Assembly (NCBI GenBank): GCA_036172665.1
Contig: CM069870.1
Coordinates: forward strand, 44,288,001 to 44,352,000
Direction of reading: 5' to 3'
Source of the DNA: Prosopocoilus inquinatus
Taxonomy: Eukaryota > Arthropoda > Insecta > Coleoptera > Lucanidae
DNA: 64,000 bases
The notes under the pieces were generated by a model. That model was not told where the DNA came from. It saw only the letters and a list, made by a program, of their open reading frames with translations, and made no database searches. The position numbers were made by a program, and so were the translations under genes. Within the stretch, counting starts at the first letter, position 1. Each line of letters opens with the position of its first letter. This document shows, piece after piece, positions 39,154 to 54,000 of the stretch.

Positions 39154-39302
39154 GGAAATAGTTTTGAACGAAACAACACGTATTAGCGTTGTTCCTGTGA
39201 CGTATCTAATCGATCCTTACTTAGCTACTATGTTATTTGACGTTTGGATGGACTCCAGTAAGTCTGATGTGAGATACAAAGTTTTTGGACGCAGCAGGAG
39301 CT
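39154..39302 (+). repeat. Hybrid monomer, two-monomer deletion junction
   Basis: The left half carries GACGTATCT and TTAGCTACTATG (39221) and the right half carries GTAAGTCTGATG...GGACGCAGCAGG. In the counterparts near 43.4 and 55.3 kb these halves are separated by two further monomers (CTCTAATG type and CTTTGATG type). The join is in register and the monomer is 149 bp. Confidence 0.75.
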
Positions 39303-39499
39303 GGAAATAGTTTTAAACGAAACAACACGTATTAGCGTTGTTCCTGTGCTGTATCTAATCGATCCTTACACATATATCATGTTATTTGGCGTTTCGATGG
39401 ACTCCAGTAGCTCTGATGTGAGATACGACGTTTTCGGACGCAGCAGAAGCTGGAAATAGTTTTAAACGAAACAACACGCATTAGCGTTGTTCCTGTGAT

Positions 39500-41290
39500 G
39501 TTTCTAATCGATCCTTACTCATCTATCATGTTATTTGACGTTTGGATGAACTCCAGTAACCCTGACGTGAGATACGAAGTTCTCGGACGCAGCAGAACCT
39601 GGAAATAGTTTTAAACGAAACAACACGCATTAGCGTTGTTCCTGTGATGTATCTAATCGATCCTTACTCATCTATCATGTTATTTGGCGTTTCGATGGAC
39701 TCCAGTAGCTCTGATGTGAGATACGACGTTTTCTGAGGCAGCAGAAGCTGGAAATAGTTTTAAACGAAACAACACGCATTAGCGTTGCTCCTGTGATGTA
39801 TCTAATCGATCCTTACTCATCTATCATGTTATTTGACGTTTCGATGGACTCCAGTAACTCTAATGTGAGAAACGAAATTTTCGGACGCAGCAGAAGCTGG
39901 AAATAGTTTTAAACGAAACAACACGCATTAGCGTTGTTCCTGTGATATATCTAATCGATCCTTACTTATCTATCATGTTATTTGACATTTGGATGGACTC
40001 CAGTAACCCTGACGTGAGATACGAAGTTCTCGGACGCAGCAGAACCTGGAAATAGTTTTAAACGAAACAACACGCACTAGCGTTGTTCCTGTGATGTATC
40101 TAATCGATCCTTACTCATCTATCATGTTATTTGGCGTTTCGATGGACTCCAGTAACTTAGATGTGAGATACGATGTTCTCGGACGCAGCTGAAGCTAGAA
40201 ATAGTTTTAAACGAAACAACACGCATTAGCGTTGTTCCTGCGTAGTATCTAATCGATCCTTACTTATCTATCATGTTATTTGACATTTCGATGGACTCCA
40301 GTAGCTCTGATGTGATATACGACGTTTTCGGACGCAGCAGCAGCTGGAAATAGTTTTAAACGAAACAACACATATTAGCGTTGTTCCTGTGATGTATCTA
40401 ATCGATCCTTACTCATCTATCATGTTATTTGACGTTTGGACGGACTCCAGTGACCCTGATGTGATATACAAAGTTATCGGACGCAGCAGAAGCTGGAAAT
40501 AGTTTTGAACGAAACAACACGTATTAGCGTTGTTCCTGTGCTGTATCTAATCGATCCATACTTATCTATCATGTTATTTGACGTTACGATGGACTCCAGT
40601 AACTCTGATGTGAGATACGACGTTTTCGGACGCATCAGAAGCTGGAAATAGTTTTAAACGAAACAACACGTATTAGCGTTGTTCCTGTGATGTATCTAAT
40701 CGATCCTTACTCATCTATCATGTTATTTGACGTTTGGATGGACTCCAGTAACTCTGATGAGAGACACAAAGATTTCGGACGCAGCAGAAGCTGGAAATAG
40801 TTTTGAACGAAACAACACGTATTAGCGTTGTTCCTGTGATGTATCTAATCGATCCTTACTCATCTATCATGTTATTGACGTTTGGATGAACTCCAGTAAC
40901 TCTGATGAGAGGCACAAAGATTTCGGACGCAGCAGAAGCTGGAAATAGTTTTAAACGAAACAACATGTATTAGCGTTTTTCCTGTGCTGTATCTAGTCGA
41001 TCCTTACTCATATATCATGCTACTTGGCGTTTCGATGGACTCCAGTAGCTCTGATGTGAGATACGACGTTTTCGGACGCAGCAGAAGCTGGAAATAGTTT
41101 TAAACGAAACAACACGCATTAGCGTTGTTCCTGTGATGAATCTAATCGATCCTTACTCATCTATCATGTTATTTGGCGTTTCGATGGACTCCAGTAACTT
41201 TGATGTGAGATACGAAGTTCTCAGACGCAGCTGAAACTGGAAATAGTTTTAAATGAAACAACACGTATTAGCGTTGTTCCTGTGATGTAT
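39500..41290 (+). repeat. Block S, copy in R1 (offset 5065)
   Basis: This run of about 12 monomers includes the GCGTAG, ATATACGACG, GTTTGGACGG, GAGAGACACAAAG and GAGAGGCACAAAG variants. It matches about 44565-46355 in the same super-repeat (GATGAACTCC 39545 and 44610; CCTGCGTAG 40237 and 45302, 34 monomers minus 1 bp). Related runs occur at about 3.4-5.1, 15.2-18.2, 55.9-57.6 and 62.6-64.0 kb. Confidence 0.85.
40793..40940 (+). repeat. 148-bp variant monomer (1-bp deletion)
   Basis: GTTATTGACG at 40871-40880 lacks one T of the usual GTTATTTGACG. The same deletion occurs at 57261, its counterpart in super-repeat R copy 2, but not in the related monomers near 4730, 17840 or 45945. Confidence 0.92.
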
Positions 41291-44200
41291 CTAATCGATC
41301 CTTACTCATCTATCATGCTATTTGGCGTTTCGATGGACTCCAGTAGCTCTGATGTGAGATACGACGTTTTCTGAGGCAGCAGAAGCTGGAAATAGTTTTA
41401 AAAGAAACAACACGCATTAGCGTTGTTCCTGTGATGTATCTAATCGATCCTTACTCATCTATCATGTTATTTGACGTTTCGATGGACTCCAGTAACCCTG
41501 ACGTGAGATACGAAGTTCTCGGACGCAGCAGAACCTGGAAATAGTTTTAAACGAAACAACACCCATTAGCGTTGTTCCTGTGATGTATCTAATCGATCCT
41601 TACTCATCTATCATGTTATTTGGCGTTTCGATGGACTCCAGTAACTTTGATGTGAGATACGAAGTTCTCGGACGCAGCTGAAGCTGGAAATAGTTTTAAA
41701 TGTAACAACACGTATTAGCGTTGTTCCTGTGATGTATCTAATCGATCCTTACTTATCTGTCATGTTATTTGACGTTTGGATGGGCTCCAGTAACCCTGAC
41801 GTGAGATACGAAGTTCTCGGACGCAGCAGAAGCTGGAAATAGTTTTAAACGAAACAACACGCATTAGCGTTGTTCCTGTGATGTATCTAATCGATCCTTA
41901 CTTATCTATCATGTTATTTGACGTTTGGATGGACTCCAGTATCCCTGACGTGAGATACGAAGTTCTCGGACGCAGCAGAAGCTGGAAATAGTTTTAAACG
42001 AAACAACACGTATTAGCGTTGTTCCTGTGATGTATCTAATCGATCCTTACTCATCTATCATGTTATTTGACGTTTGGATGGACTTCAGTAACTTTGATGT
42101 GAGATACAAAGTTTTTGGACGCAGCAGAAGCTGGAAATAGTTTTGAACGAAACAACACGTATTAGCGTTGTTCCTGTGATGTATCTAATCGATCCTTACT
42201 CATCTATCATGTTATTTCGCGTTTCGATGGACTCCAGTAACTTTGATGTGAGATACGAAGTTCTCGGACGCAGCTGAAGCTAGAAATAGTTTCAAACGAA
42301 ACAACACGCATTAGCGTTGTTACTGTGATGTATCTAATCGATCCTTATTTATCTATCATGTTATTTGACGTTTGGATGGACTCCAGTAAGTCTGATGTGA
42401 GATACAAAATTTTTGGACGCAGCAGGAGCTGGAAATAGTTTTAAACGAAACAACACGTATTAGCGTTGTTCCTGTGCTGTATCTAATCGATCCTTACTCA
42501 TCTATCATGATATTTGACGTTTCGATGGACTCCAGTAACTCTAATGTGAGATACGAAATTTTCGGACGCAGCAGAAGCTGGAAATAGTTTTAAACGAAAC
42601 AACACGCATTAGCGTTGTTCCTGTGATGTATCTAATCGATCCTTACACATCTATCATGTTATTTGACGTTTGGATGGACTCCAGTAACTTTGATGTGAAA
42701 TACGAAGTTCTCGGACGCATCTGAAGCTGGAAATAGTTTTAAATGAAACAACACGTATTAGCGTTGTTCCTGTGATGTATCTAAACGATCCTTACTTATC
42801 TAACATGTTATTTGACGTTTGGATGGACTCCAGTAACGCTGACGTGAGATACGAAGTTCTCGGACGCAGCAGAAGCTGGAAATAGTTTTAAACGAAACAA
42901 CACGCATTAACGTTGTTCCTGTGATGTATCTAATCGATCCTTACTTATCTATCATGTTATTTGACGTTTGGATGGACTCCAGTAACCCTGACGTGAGATA
43001 CGAAGTTCTCGGACGCAGCAGAAGCTGGAAATAGTTTTAAACGAAACAACACGTATTAGCGTTGTTCCTGTGATGTATCTAATCGATCCTTACTCATCTA
43101 TCATGATATTTGACGTTAGGATGGACTCCAGTAACTCTGATGTGAGATACAAAGTCTTTTGACGCAGCAGAAGCTGGAAATAGTTTTAAACGAAACAACA
43201 CGCATTGGCGTTGTTCCTGTGATGTATCTAATCGATCCTTACTCATCTATCATGTTATTTGACGTTTGGATGGACTCCAGTAACTTTGATGTGAGATACA
43301 AAGTTTTTGGACGCAGCAGAAGCTGGAAATAGTTTTGAACGAAACAACACGTATTAGCGTTGTTCCTGTGACGTATCTAATCGATCCTTACTTAGCTACT
43401 ATGTTATTTGACGTTTCGATGGACTCCAGTAACTCTAATGTGAGATACGAAATTTTCGGACGCAGCAGAAGCTGGAAATAGTTTTAAACGAAACAACACG
43501 CATTAGCGTTGTTCCTGTGATGTATCTAATCGATCCTTACTCATCTATCATGTTATTTGGCGTTTCGATGGACTCCAGTAACTTTGATGTGAGATACGAA
43601 GTTCTCGGACGCAGCTGAAGCTGGAAATAGTTTTAAATGAAACAACACGGATTAGCGTCGTTCCTGTGATGTATCTAAACGATCCTTACTTATCTAACAT
43701 GTTATTTGACGTTTGGATGGACTCCAGTAAGTCTGATGTGAGATACAAAGTTTTTGGACGCAGCAGGAGCTGGAAATAGTTTTAAACGAAACAACACGTA
43801 TTAGCGTTGTTCCTGTGCGGTATCTAATCGATCCTTACACATATATCATGTTATTTGGCGTTTCGATGGACTCCAGTAGCTCTGATGTGAGATACGACGT
43901 TTTCGGACGCAGCAGAAGCTGGAAATAGTTTTAAACGAAACAACACGCATTAGCGTTGTTCCTGTGATGTTTCTAATCGATCCTTACTCATCTATCATGT
44001 TATTTGACGTTTGGATGGACTCCAGTAACTCTAATGTGAGAAACGAAATTTTCGGACGCAGCAGAAGCTGGAAATAGTTTTAAACGAAACAACACGCATT
44101 AGCGTTGTTCCTGTGATGTATCTAATCGATCCTTACTCATCTATCATGTTATTTGACGTTTGGATGGACTCCAGTAAGTCTGATGTGAGATACAAAGTTT

Positions 44201-44564
44201 TTGGACGCAGCAGGAGCTGGAAATAGTTTTAAACGAAACAACACGTATTAGCGTTGTTCCTGTGCTGTATCTAATCGATCCTTACACATATATCATGTTA
44301 TTTGGCGTTTCGATGGACTCCAGTAGCTCTGATGTGAGATACGACGTTTTCTGAGGCAGCAGAAGCTGGAAATAGTTTTAAACGAAACAACACGCATTAG
44401 CGTTGTTCCTGTGATGTATCTAATCGATCCTTACTCATCTATCATGTTATTTGGCGTTTCGATGGACTCCAGTAACTTTGATGTGAGATACGACGTTTTC
44501 GGACGCAGCAGAAGCTGGAAATAGTTTTAAACGAAACAACACGCATTAGCGTTGTTCCTGTGAT

Positions 44565-46355
44565 GTTTCTAATCGATCCTTACTCATCTATCATGTTATT
44601 TGACGTTTGGATGAACTCCAGTAACCCTGACGTGAGATACGAAGTTCTCGGACGCAGCAGAACCTGGAAATAGTTTTAAACGAAACAACACGCATTAGCG
44701 TTGTTCCTGTGATGTATCTAATCGATCCTTACTCATCTATCATGTTATTTGGCGTTTCGATGGACTCCAGTAGCTCTGATGTGAGATACGACGTTTTCTG
44801 AGGCAGCAGAAGCTGGAAATAGTTTTAAACGAAACAACACGCATTAGCGTTGTTCCTGTGATGTATCTAATCGATCCTTACTCATCTATCATGTTATTTG
44901 ACGTTTCGATGGACTCCAGTAACTCTAATGTGAGAAACGAAATTTTCGGACGCAGCAGAAGCTGGAAATAGTTTTAAACGAAACAACACGCATTAGCGTT
45001 GTTCCTGTGACATATCTAATCGATCCTTACTTATCTATCATGTTATTTGACATTTGGATGGACTCCAGTAACCCTGACGTGAGATACGAAGTTCTCGGAC
45101 GCAGCAGAACCTGGAAATAGTTTTAAACGAAACAACACGCACTAGCGTTGTTCCTGTGATGTATCTAATCGATCCTTACTCATCTATCATGTTATTTGGC
45201 GTTTCGATGGACTCCAGTAACTTAGATGTGAGATACGATGTTCTCGGACGCAGCTGAAGCTAGAAATAGTTTTAAACGAAACAACACGCATTAGCGTTGT
45301 TCCTGCGTAGTATCTAATCGATCCTTACTTATCTATCATGTTATTTGACATTTCGATGGACTCCAGTAGCTCTGATGTGATATACGACGTTTTTGGACGC
45401 AGCAGCAGCTGGAAATAGTTTTAAACGAAACAACACATATTAGCGTTGTTCCTGTGATGTATCTAATCGATCCTTACTCATCTATCATGTTATTTGACGT
45501 TTGGACGGACTCCAGCAACACTGATGTGATATACAAAGTTATCGGACGCAGCAGAAGCTGGAAATAGTTTTGAACGAAACAACACGTATTAGCGTTGTTC
45601 CTGTGCTGTATCTAATCGATCCATACTTATCTATCATGTTATTTGACGTTACGATGGACTCCAGTAACTCTGATGTGAGATACGACGTTTTCGGACGCAG
45701 CAGAAGCTGGAAATAGTTTTAAACGAAACAACACGTATTAGCGTTGTTCCTGTGATGTATCTAATCGATCCTTACTCATCTATCATGTTATTTGACGTTT
45801 GGATGGACTCCAGTAACTCTGATGAGAGACACAAAGATTTCGGACGCAGCAGAAGCTGGAAATAGTTTTGAACGAAACAACACGTATTAGCGTTGTTCCT
45901 GTGATGTATCTAATCGATCCTTACTCATCTATCATGTTATTTGACGTTTGGATGAACTCCAGTAACTCTGATGAGAGGCACAAAGATTTCGGACGCAGCA
46001 GAAGCTGGAAATAGTTTTAAACGAAACAACACGTATTAGCGTTTTTCCTGTGCTGTATCTAGTCGATCCTTACTCATATATCATGCTACTTGGCGTTTCG
46101 ATGGACTCCAGTAGCTCTGATGTGAGATACGACGTTTTCGGACGCAGCAGAAGCTGGAAATAGTTTTAAACGAAACAACACGCATTAGCGTTGTTCCTGT
46201 GATGTATCTAATCGATCCTTACTCATCTATCATGTTATTTGGCGTTTCGATGGACTCCAGTAACTTTGATGTGAGATACGAAGTTCTCAGACGCAGCTGA
46301 AGCTGGAAATAGTTTTAAATGAAACAACACGTATTAGCGTTGTTCCTGTGATGTA
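44565..46355 (+). repeat. Block S, second copy in R1
   Basis: It matches 39500-41290 at 34-monomer spacing but lacks the 1-bp deletion and carries its own changes, such as CAGCAACACTGATG near 45512 and GTGACATATC near 45007. Both changes are repeated at about 63541 and 63037 in super-repeat R copy 2. Confidence 0.85.
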
Positions 46356-47794
46356 TCTAATCGATCCTTACTCATCTATCATGTTATTTGACGTTTCGAT
46401 GGACTCCAGTAACTCTAATGTGAGATACGAAATTTTCGGACGCAGCAGAAGCTGGGAATAGTTTTAAACGAAACAACACGCATTAGCGTTGTTCCTGTGA
46501 TGTATCTAATCGATCCTTACTTATCTATCATGTTATTTGACGTTTGGATGGACTCCAGTAACCCTGACGTGAGATACGAAGTTCTCGGACGCAGCAGAAG
46601 CTGGAAATAGTTTTAAACGAAACATCACGTATTAGCGTTGTTCCTGTTATGTATCTAATCGATCCTTACTCATCTATCATGTTATTTGAAGTTTGGATGG
46701 ACTCCAGTAACTCTGATGTGAGATACAAAGTTTTTGGACGCAGCAGAACCTGGAAATAGTTTTAAACGAAACAACACGCATTAGCGTTGTTCCTGTGATG
46801 TATCTAATCGATCCTTACTCATCTATCATGTTATTTGGCGTTTCGATGGACTCCAGTAGCTCTGATGTGAGATACGACGTTTTCTGAGGCAGCAGAAGCT
46901 GGAAATAGTTTTAAACGAAACAACACGCATTAGCGTTGTTCCTGTGATGTATCTAATCGATCCTTACTCATCTATCATGTTATTTGGCGTTTCGATGGAC
47001 TCCAGTAACTTTGATGTGAGATACGAAGTTCTCGGACGCAGCTGAAGCTAGAAATAGTTTTAAACGAAACAACACGCATTAGCGTTGTTACTGTGATGTA
47101 TCTAATCGATCCTTACTCATCTATCATGTTATTTGACGTTTGGATGGACTCCAGTAACTCTGATGTGAGATACAATGTTTTTGGACGCAGCAGAAGCTGG
47201 AAATAGTTTTGAACGAAACAACACGTATTAGCGTTGTTCCTGTGATGTATCTAATCGATCCTTACTCATCTATCATGTTATTTGGCGTTTCGATGGACTC
47301 CAGTAACTTTGATGTGAGATACGAAGTTCTCGGACGCAGCTGAAGCTAGAAATAGTTTTAAACGAAACAACACGCATTAGCGTTGTTACTGTGATGTATC
47401 TAGTCGATCCTTACTCATCTATCATGTTATTTGACGTTTGGATGGACTCCAGTAACTCTGATGTGAGATACAAAGTTTTTGGACGCAGCAGAAGCTGGAA
47501 ATAGTTTTGAACGAAACAACACGTATTAGCGTTGTTCCTGTGATGTATCTAAACGATCCTTACTTAGCTACTATGTTATTTGACGTTTGGATGGACTCCA
47601 GTAACTCTAATGTGAGATACGAAATTTTCGGACGCAGCAGAAGCTGGAAATAGTTTTAAACGAAACAACACGCATTAGCATTTTTCCTGTGATGTATCTA
47701 ATCGATCCTTACTCATCTATCATGTTATTTGGCGTTTCGATGGACTCCAGTAACCCTGACGTGAGATACGAAGTTCTCGGACGCAGCAGAAGCT

Positions 47795-47943
47795 GGAAAT
47801 AGTTTTAAACGAAACAACACGTATTAGCGTTGTTCCTGTGATGTATCTAATCGATCCTTACTCATCTATCATGTTATTTGACGTTTCGATGGACTCCAGT
47901 AACTCTAATGTGAGATACGAAATTCTCGGACGCAGCAGAAGCT
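47795..47943 (+). repeat. Hybrid monomer, one-monomer deletion junction
   Basis: The monomer has CTCTAATGTGAGATACG followed by AAATTCTCGG. At the matching place in copy 1 (about 30.57-30.87 kb) the first half belongs to a CTCTAATG...AAATTTTCGG monomer and the second to the next, CCCTGACG...AAATTCTCGG, monomer. One 149-bp unit has been lost in register. Confidence 0.78.
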
Positions 47944-50900
47944 GGAAATAGTTTTAAACGAAACAACACGTATTAGCGTTGTTCCTGTTATGTATCTAAT
48001 CGATCCTTACTCATCTATCATGTTATTTGACGTTTGGATGGACTCCAGTAACTCTGATGTGAGATACAAAGTTTTTGGACGCAGCAGAACCTGGAAATAA
48101 TTTTAAACGAAACAACACGCATTAGCGTTGTTCCTGTGATGTATCTAATGGATCCTTACTCATCTATCATGTTATTTGACGTTTGGATGGACTCCAGTAA
48201 CTCTGATGAGAGACACAAAGATTTCGGACGCAGCAGAAGCTGGAAATAGTTTTGAACGAAACAACACGTATTAGCGTTGTTCCTGTGATGTATCTAATCG
48301 ATCCTTACTCATCTATCATGTTATTTGACGTTTCGATGGACTCCAGTAACTCTAACGTGAGATACGAAATTTTCGGACGCAGCAGAAGCTGGGAATAGTT
48401 TTAAACGAAACAACACGCATTAGCGTTGTTCCTGTGATGTATCTAATCGATCCTTACTTATCTATCATGTTATTTCACGTTTGGATGGACTCCAGTAACC
48501 CTGACGTGAGATACGAAGTTCTCGGACGCAGCAGAAGCTGGAAATAGTTTTAAACGAAACAACACGTATTAGCGTTGTTCCTGTTATGTATCTAATCGAT
48601 CCTTACTCATCTATCATGTTATTTGACGTTTGGATGGACTCCAGTAACTCTGATGTGAGATACAAAGTTTTTGGACGCAGCAGAACCTGGAAATAGTTTT
48701 AAACCAAACAACACGCATTAGCGTTGTTCCTGTGTTGTATCTAATCGATCCTTACTCATCTATCATGTTATTTGGCGTTTCGATGGACTCCAGTAGCTCT
48801 GATGTGAGATACGACGTTTTCTGAGGCAGCAGAAGCTGGAAATAGTTTTAAACGAAACAACACGCATTAGCGTTGTTCCTGTGATGTATCTAATCGATCC
48901 TTACTCATCTGTCATGTTATTTGACGTTTCGATGGACTCCAGTAACTCTAATGTGAGAAACGAAATTTTCGGAAGCAGCAGAAGCTGGAAATAGTTTTAA
49001 ACGAAACAACACGCATTAGCGTTGTTCCTGTGATATATCTAATCGATCCTTACTCATCTATCATGTTATTTGACGTTTCGATGGACTCCAGTAACTCTAA
49101 TGTGAGATACGAAATTTTCGGACACAGCAGAAGCTGGAAATAGTTTTAAACGAAACAACACGCATTAGCGTTGTTCCTGTGATGTATCTAATCGATCCTT
49201 ACTTATCTATCATGTTATTTGACGTTTGGATGGACTCCAGTAACCCTGACGTGAGATACGAAATTCTCGGACGCAGCAGAAGCTGGAAATAGTTTTAAAC
49301 GAAACAACACGTATTAGCGTTGTTCCTGTTATGTATCTAATCGATCCTTACTCATCTATCATGTTATTTGACGTTTGGATGGACTCCAGTAACTCTGATG
49401 TGAGATACAAAGTTTTTGGACGCAGCAGAACCTGGAAATAATTTTAAACGAAACAACACGCATTAGCGTTGTTCCTGTGATGTATCTAATCGATCCTTAC
49501 TCATCTATCATGTTATTTGACTTTTGGATGGACTCCAGTAACTCTGATGAGAGACACAAAGATTTCGGACGCAGCAGAAGCTGGAAATAGTTTTGAACGA
49601 AACAACACGTATTAGCGTTGTTCCTGTGATGTATCTAATCGATCCTTACTCATCTATCATGTTATTTGACGTTTCGATGGACTCCAGTAACTCTAATGTG
49701 AGATACGAAATTTTAGGACGCAGCAGAAACTGGGAATAGTTTTAAACGAAACAACACGCATTAGCGTTGTTCCTGTGATGTATCTAATCGATCCTTACTT
49801 ATCTATCATGTTATTTCACGTTTGGATGGACTCCAGTAACCCTGACGTGAGATACGAAGTTCTCGGACGCAGCAGAAGCTGGAAATAGTTTTAAACGAAA
49901 CAACACGTATTAGCGTTGTTCCTGTTATGTATCTAATCGATCCTTACTCATCTATCATGTTATTTGACGTTTGGAGGGACTCCAGTAACTCTGATGTGAG
50001 ATACAAAGTTTTTGGACGCAGCAGAACCTGGAAATAGTTTTAAACGAAACAACACGCATTAGCGTTGTTCCTGTGATGTATCTAATCGATCCTTACTCAT
50101 CTATCATGTTATTTGGCGTTTCGATGGACTCCAGTAGCTCTGATGTGAGATACGACGTTTTCTGAGGCAGCAGAAGCTGGAAATAGTTTTAAACGAAACA
50201 ACACGCATTAGCGTTGTTCCTGTGATGTATCTAATCGATCCTTACTCATCTATCATGTTATTTGACGTTTCGATGGACTCCAGTAACTCTAATGTGAGAA
50301 ACGAAATTTTCGGAAGCAGCAGAAGCTGGAAATAGTTTTAAACGAAACAACACGCATTAGCGTTGTTCCTGTGATGTATCTAATCGATCCTTACTTATCT
50401 ATCATGTTATTTGACGTTTGGATGAACTCCAGTAACCCTGACGAGAGATACGAAGTTCTGGGACGCAGCAGAACCTGGAAATAGTTTTAAACGAAACAAC
50501 GCGCATTAGCGTTGTTCCTGTGATGTATCTAATCGATCCTTACTCATCTATCATGTTATTTGGCGTTTCGATGGACTCCAGTAACTTAGATGTGAGATAC
50601 GAAGTTCTCGGACGCAGCTGAAGCTAGAAATAGTTTTAAACGAAACAACACGCATTAGCATTGTTCCTGTGATGTATCTAATCGATACTTACTCATCTAT
50701 CATGTTATTTGACGTTTCGATGGACTCCAGTAACTCTAATGTGAGAAACGAAATTTTCGGACGCAGCAGAAGCTGGAAATAGTTTTAAACGAAACAACAC
50801 GCATTATCGTTGTTCCTGTGATGTATCTAATCGATCCTTACTCATCTAGCATGTTATTTGACGTTTGGATGGACTCCAGTAACTCTGATGTGAGATACAA

Positions 50901-51080
50901 AGTTTTTGGACGCAGCAGAAGCTGGAAATAATTTTGAACGAAACAACACCTATTAGCGTTGTTCCTGTGATGTATCTAATCGATCCTTACTCATCTATCA
51001 TGTTATTTGACGTTTCGATGGACTCCAGTAGCTCTGATGTGAGATACGACGTTTTCTGAGGCAGCAGAAGCTGGAAATAG

Positions 51081-54000
51081 TTTTAAACGAAACAACACGC
51101 ATTAGCGTTGTTCCTGTGATGTATCTAATCGATCCTTACTTATCTATCATGTTATTTGACGTTTGGATGGACTCCAGTAACCCTGACGTGAGATACGAAG
51201 TTCTCGGACGCAGCAGAAGCTGGAAATAGTTTTAAACGAAACAACACGTATTAGCGTTGTTCCTGTGATGTATCTAATTGGTCCTTACTCATCTATCATG
51301 TTATTTGACGTTTGGATGGACTTCAGTAACTCTGATGTGAGATACAAAGTTTTTGGACGCAGCAGAAGCTGGAAATAGTTTTGAACGAAACAACACGTAT
51401 TAGCGTTGTTCCTGTGATGTATCTAATCGATCCTTACTCATCTATCATGTTATTTGGCGTTTCGATGGACTCCAGTAACTTTGATGTGAGATACGAAGTT
51501 CTCGGACGCAGCTGAAGCTAGAAATAGTTTCAAACGAAACAACACGCATTAGCGTTGTTACTGTGATGTATCTAATCGATCCTTATTTATCTATCATGTT
51601 ATTTGACGTTTGGATGGACTCCAGTAAGTCTGATGTGAGATACAAAGTTTTTGGACGCAGCAGGAGCTGGAAATAGTTTTAAACGAAACAACACGTATTA
51701 GCGTTGTTCCTGTGCTGTATCTAATCGATCCTTACTCATCTATCATGTTATTTGACGTTTCGATGGACTCCAGTAACTCTAATGTGAGATACGAAATTTT
51801 CGGACGCAGCAGAAGCTGGAAATAGTTTTAAACGAAACAACACGCATTAGCGTTGTTCCTGTGATGTATCTAATCGATCCTTACTCATCTATCATGTTAT
51901 TTGACGTTTGGATGGACTCCAGTAACTTTGATGTGAAATACGAAGTTCTCGGACGCAGCTGAAGCTGGAAATAGTTTTAAATGAAACAACACGTATTAGC
52001 GTTGTTCCTGTGATGTATCTAAACGATCCTTACTTATCTAACATGTTATTTGACGTTTGGATGGACTCCAGTAACCCTGACGTGAGATACGAAGTTCTAG
52101 GACGCAGCAGAAGCTGGAAATAGTTTTAAACGAAACAACACGCATTAGCGTTGTTCCTGTGATGTATCTAATCGATCCTTACTTATCTATCATGTTATTT
52201 GACGTTTGGATGGACTCCAGTAACCCTGACGTGAGATACGAAGTTCTCGGACGCAGCAGAAGCTGGAAATAGTTTTAAACGAAACAACACGTATTAGCGT
52301 TGTTCCTGTGATGTATCTAATCGATCCTTACTCATCTATCATGTTATTTGACGTTTGGATGGACTCCAGTAACTCTGATGTGAGATACAATGTTTTTGGA
52401 CGCAGCAGGAGCTGGAAATAGTTTGAAACGAAACAACACGTATTTTCGTTGTTCCTGTGCTGTATCTAATCGATCCTTACTCATATATCATGTTATTTGG
52501 CGTTTCGATGGACTCCAGTAGCTCTGATGTGAGATACGACGTTTTCGGACGCAGCAGAAGCTGGAAATAGTTTTAAACGAAACAACACGTATTAGCGTTG
52601 TTTCTGTGATGTATCTAATCGATCCTTACTCATCTATCATGTTATTTGACGTTTCGATGGACTCCAGTAACTCTAATGTGAGATACGAAATTTTCGGACG
52701 CAGCAGAAGCTGGAAATAGTTTTAAACGAAACAACACGCATTAGCGTTGTTCCTGTGATGTATCTAATCGATCCTTACTTATCTATCATGTTATTTGACG
52801 TTTGGATGGACTCCAGTAACCCTGACGTGAGATACGAAGTTCTCGGACGCAGCAGAAGCTGGAAATAGTTTTAAACGAAACAACACGTATTAGCGTTGTT
52901 CCTGTGATGTATCTAATCGATCCTTACTCATCTATCATGTTATTTGACGTTTGGATGGACTCCAGTAACTCTGATGTGACATACAAAGTTTTTGGACGCA
53001 GCAGGAGCTGGAAATAGTTTGAAACGAAACAACACGTATTTTCGTAGTTCCTGTGCTGTATCTAATCGATCCTTACTCATATATCATGTTATTTGGCGTT
53101 TCGATGGACTCCAGTAGCTCTGATGTGAGATACGACGTTTTCGGACGCAGCAGAAGCTGGAAATAGTTTTAAACGAAACAACACGTATTAGCGTTGTTCC
53201 TGTGATGTATCTAATCGATCCTTACTCATCTATCATGTTATTTGGCGTATCGATGGACTCCAGTAACTTTGATGTGAAATACGAAGTTCTCGGACGCAGC
53301 TGAAGCTGGAAATAGTTTTAAATGAAACAACACGTATTAGCGTTGTTCCTGTGCTGTATCTAATCGATCCTTACTCATATATCATGTTATTTGGCGTTTC
53401 GATGGACTCCAGTAACTTTGATGGGAGATACGAAGTTCTCGGACGCAGCTGAAGCTGGAAATAGTTTTAAGTGAAACAACACGTATTAGCGTTGTTCCTG
53501 TGATGTATCTAAACGATCCTTACTTATCTAACATGTTATTTGACGTTTGGATGAACTCCAGTAACTCTAATGTGAGATACGAAATTTTCTGACACAGCAG
53601 AAGCTGGAAATAGTTTTAAACGAAACAACACGCATTAGCGTTGTTCCTGTGATGTATCTAATCGATCCTTACTTATCTATCATGTTATTTGACGTTTGGA
53701 TGGGCTCCAGTAACCCTGACGTGAGATACGAAGTTCTCGGACGCAGCAGAAGCTGGAAATAGTTTTAAACGAAACAACACGCATTAGCGTTGTTCCTGTG
53801 ATGTATCTAATCGATCCTTACTTATCTATCATGTTATTTGACGTTTGGATGGACTCCAGTAACCCTGATGTGAGATACAAAGTTTTTGGACGCAGCAGAA
53901 GCTGGAAATAGTTTTGAACGAAACAACACGTATTAGCGTTGTTCCTGTGATGTATCTAATCGATCCTTACTCATCTATCATGTTATTTGGCGTTTCGATG

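Larger units (their letters stand above)
29215..46437 (+). repeat. Super-repeat R, copy 1 (about 17.2 kb)
   Basis: About 116 monomers are followed directly by a second copy. Landmark pairs: CTGTTATG 29421 and 46644 (offset 17223); 30911 and 47985 (17074); 33295 and 49326 (16031); TATTATGTTA 38481 and 54572 (16091); the 1-bp-deleted monomer 40793 and 57182 (16389); ACAACACGGA 43642 and 61670 (18028). Each step in offset is a whole number of monomers except the 60-bp deletion private to this copy. Relative to copy 2, this copy has 8 extra monomers between 30.7 and 33.0 kb, lacks 2 monomers near 39.2 kb, and lacks the 11-monomer duplication. Edges are approximate. Confidence 0.88.
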
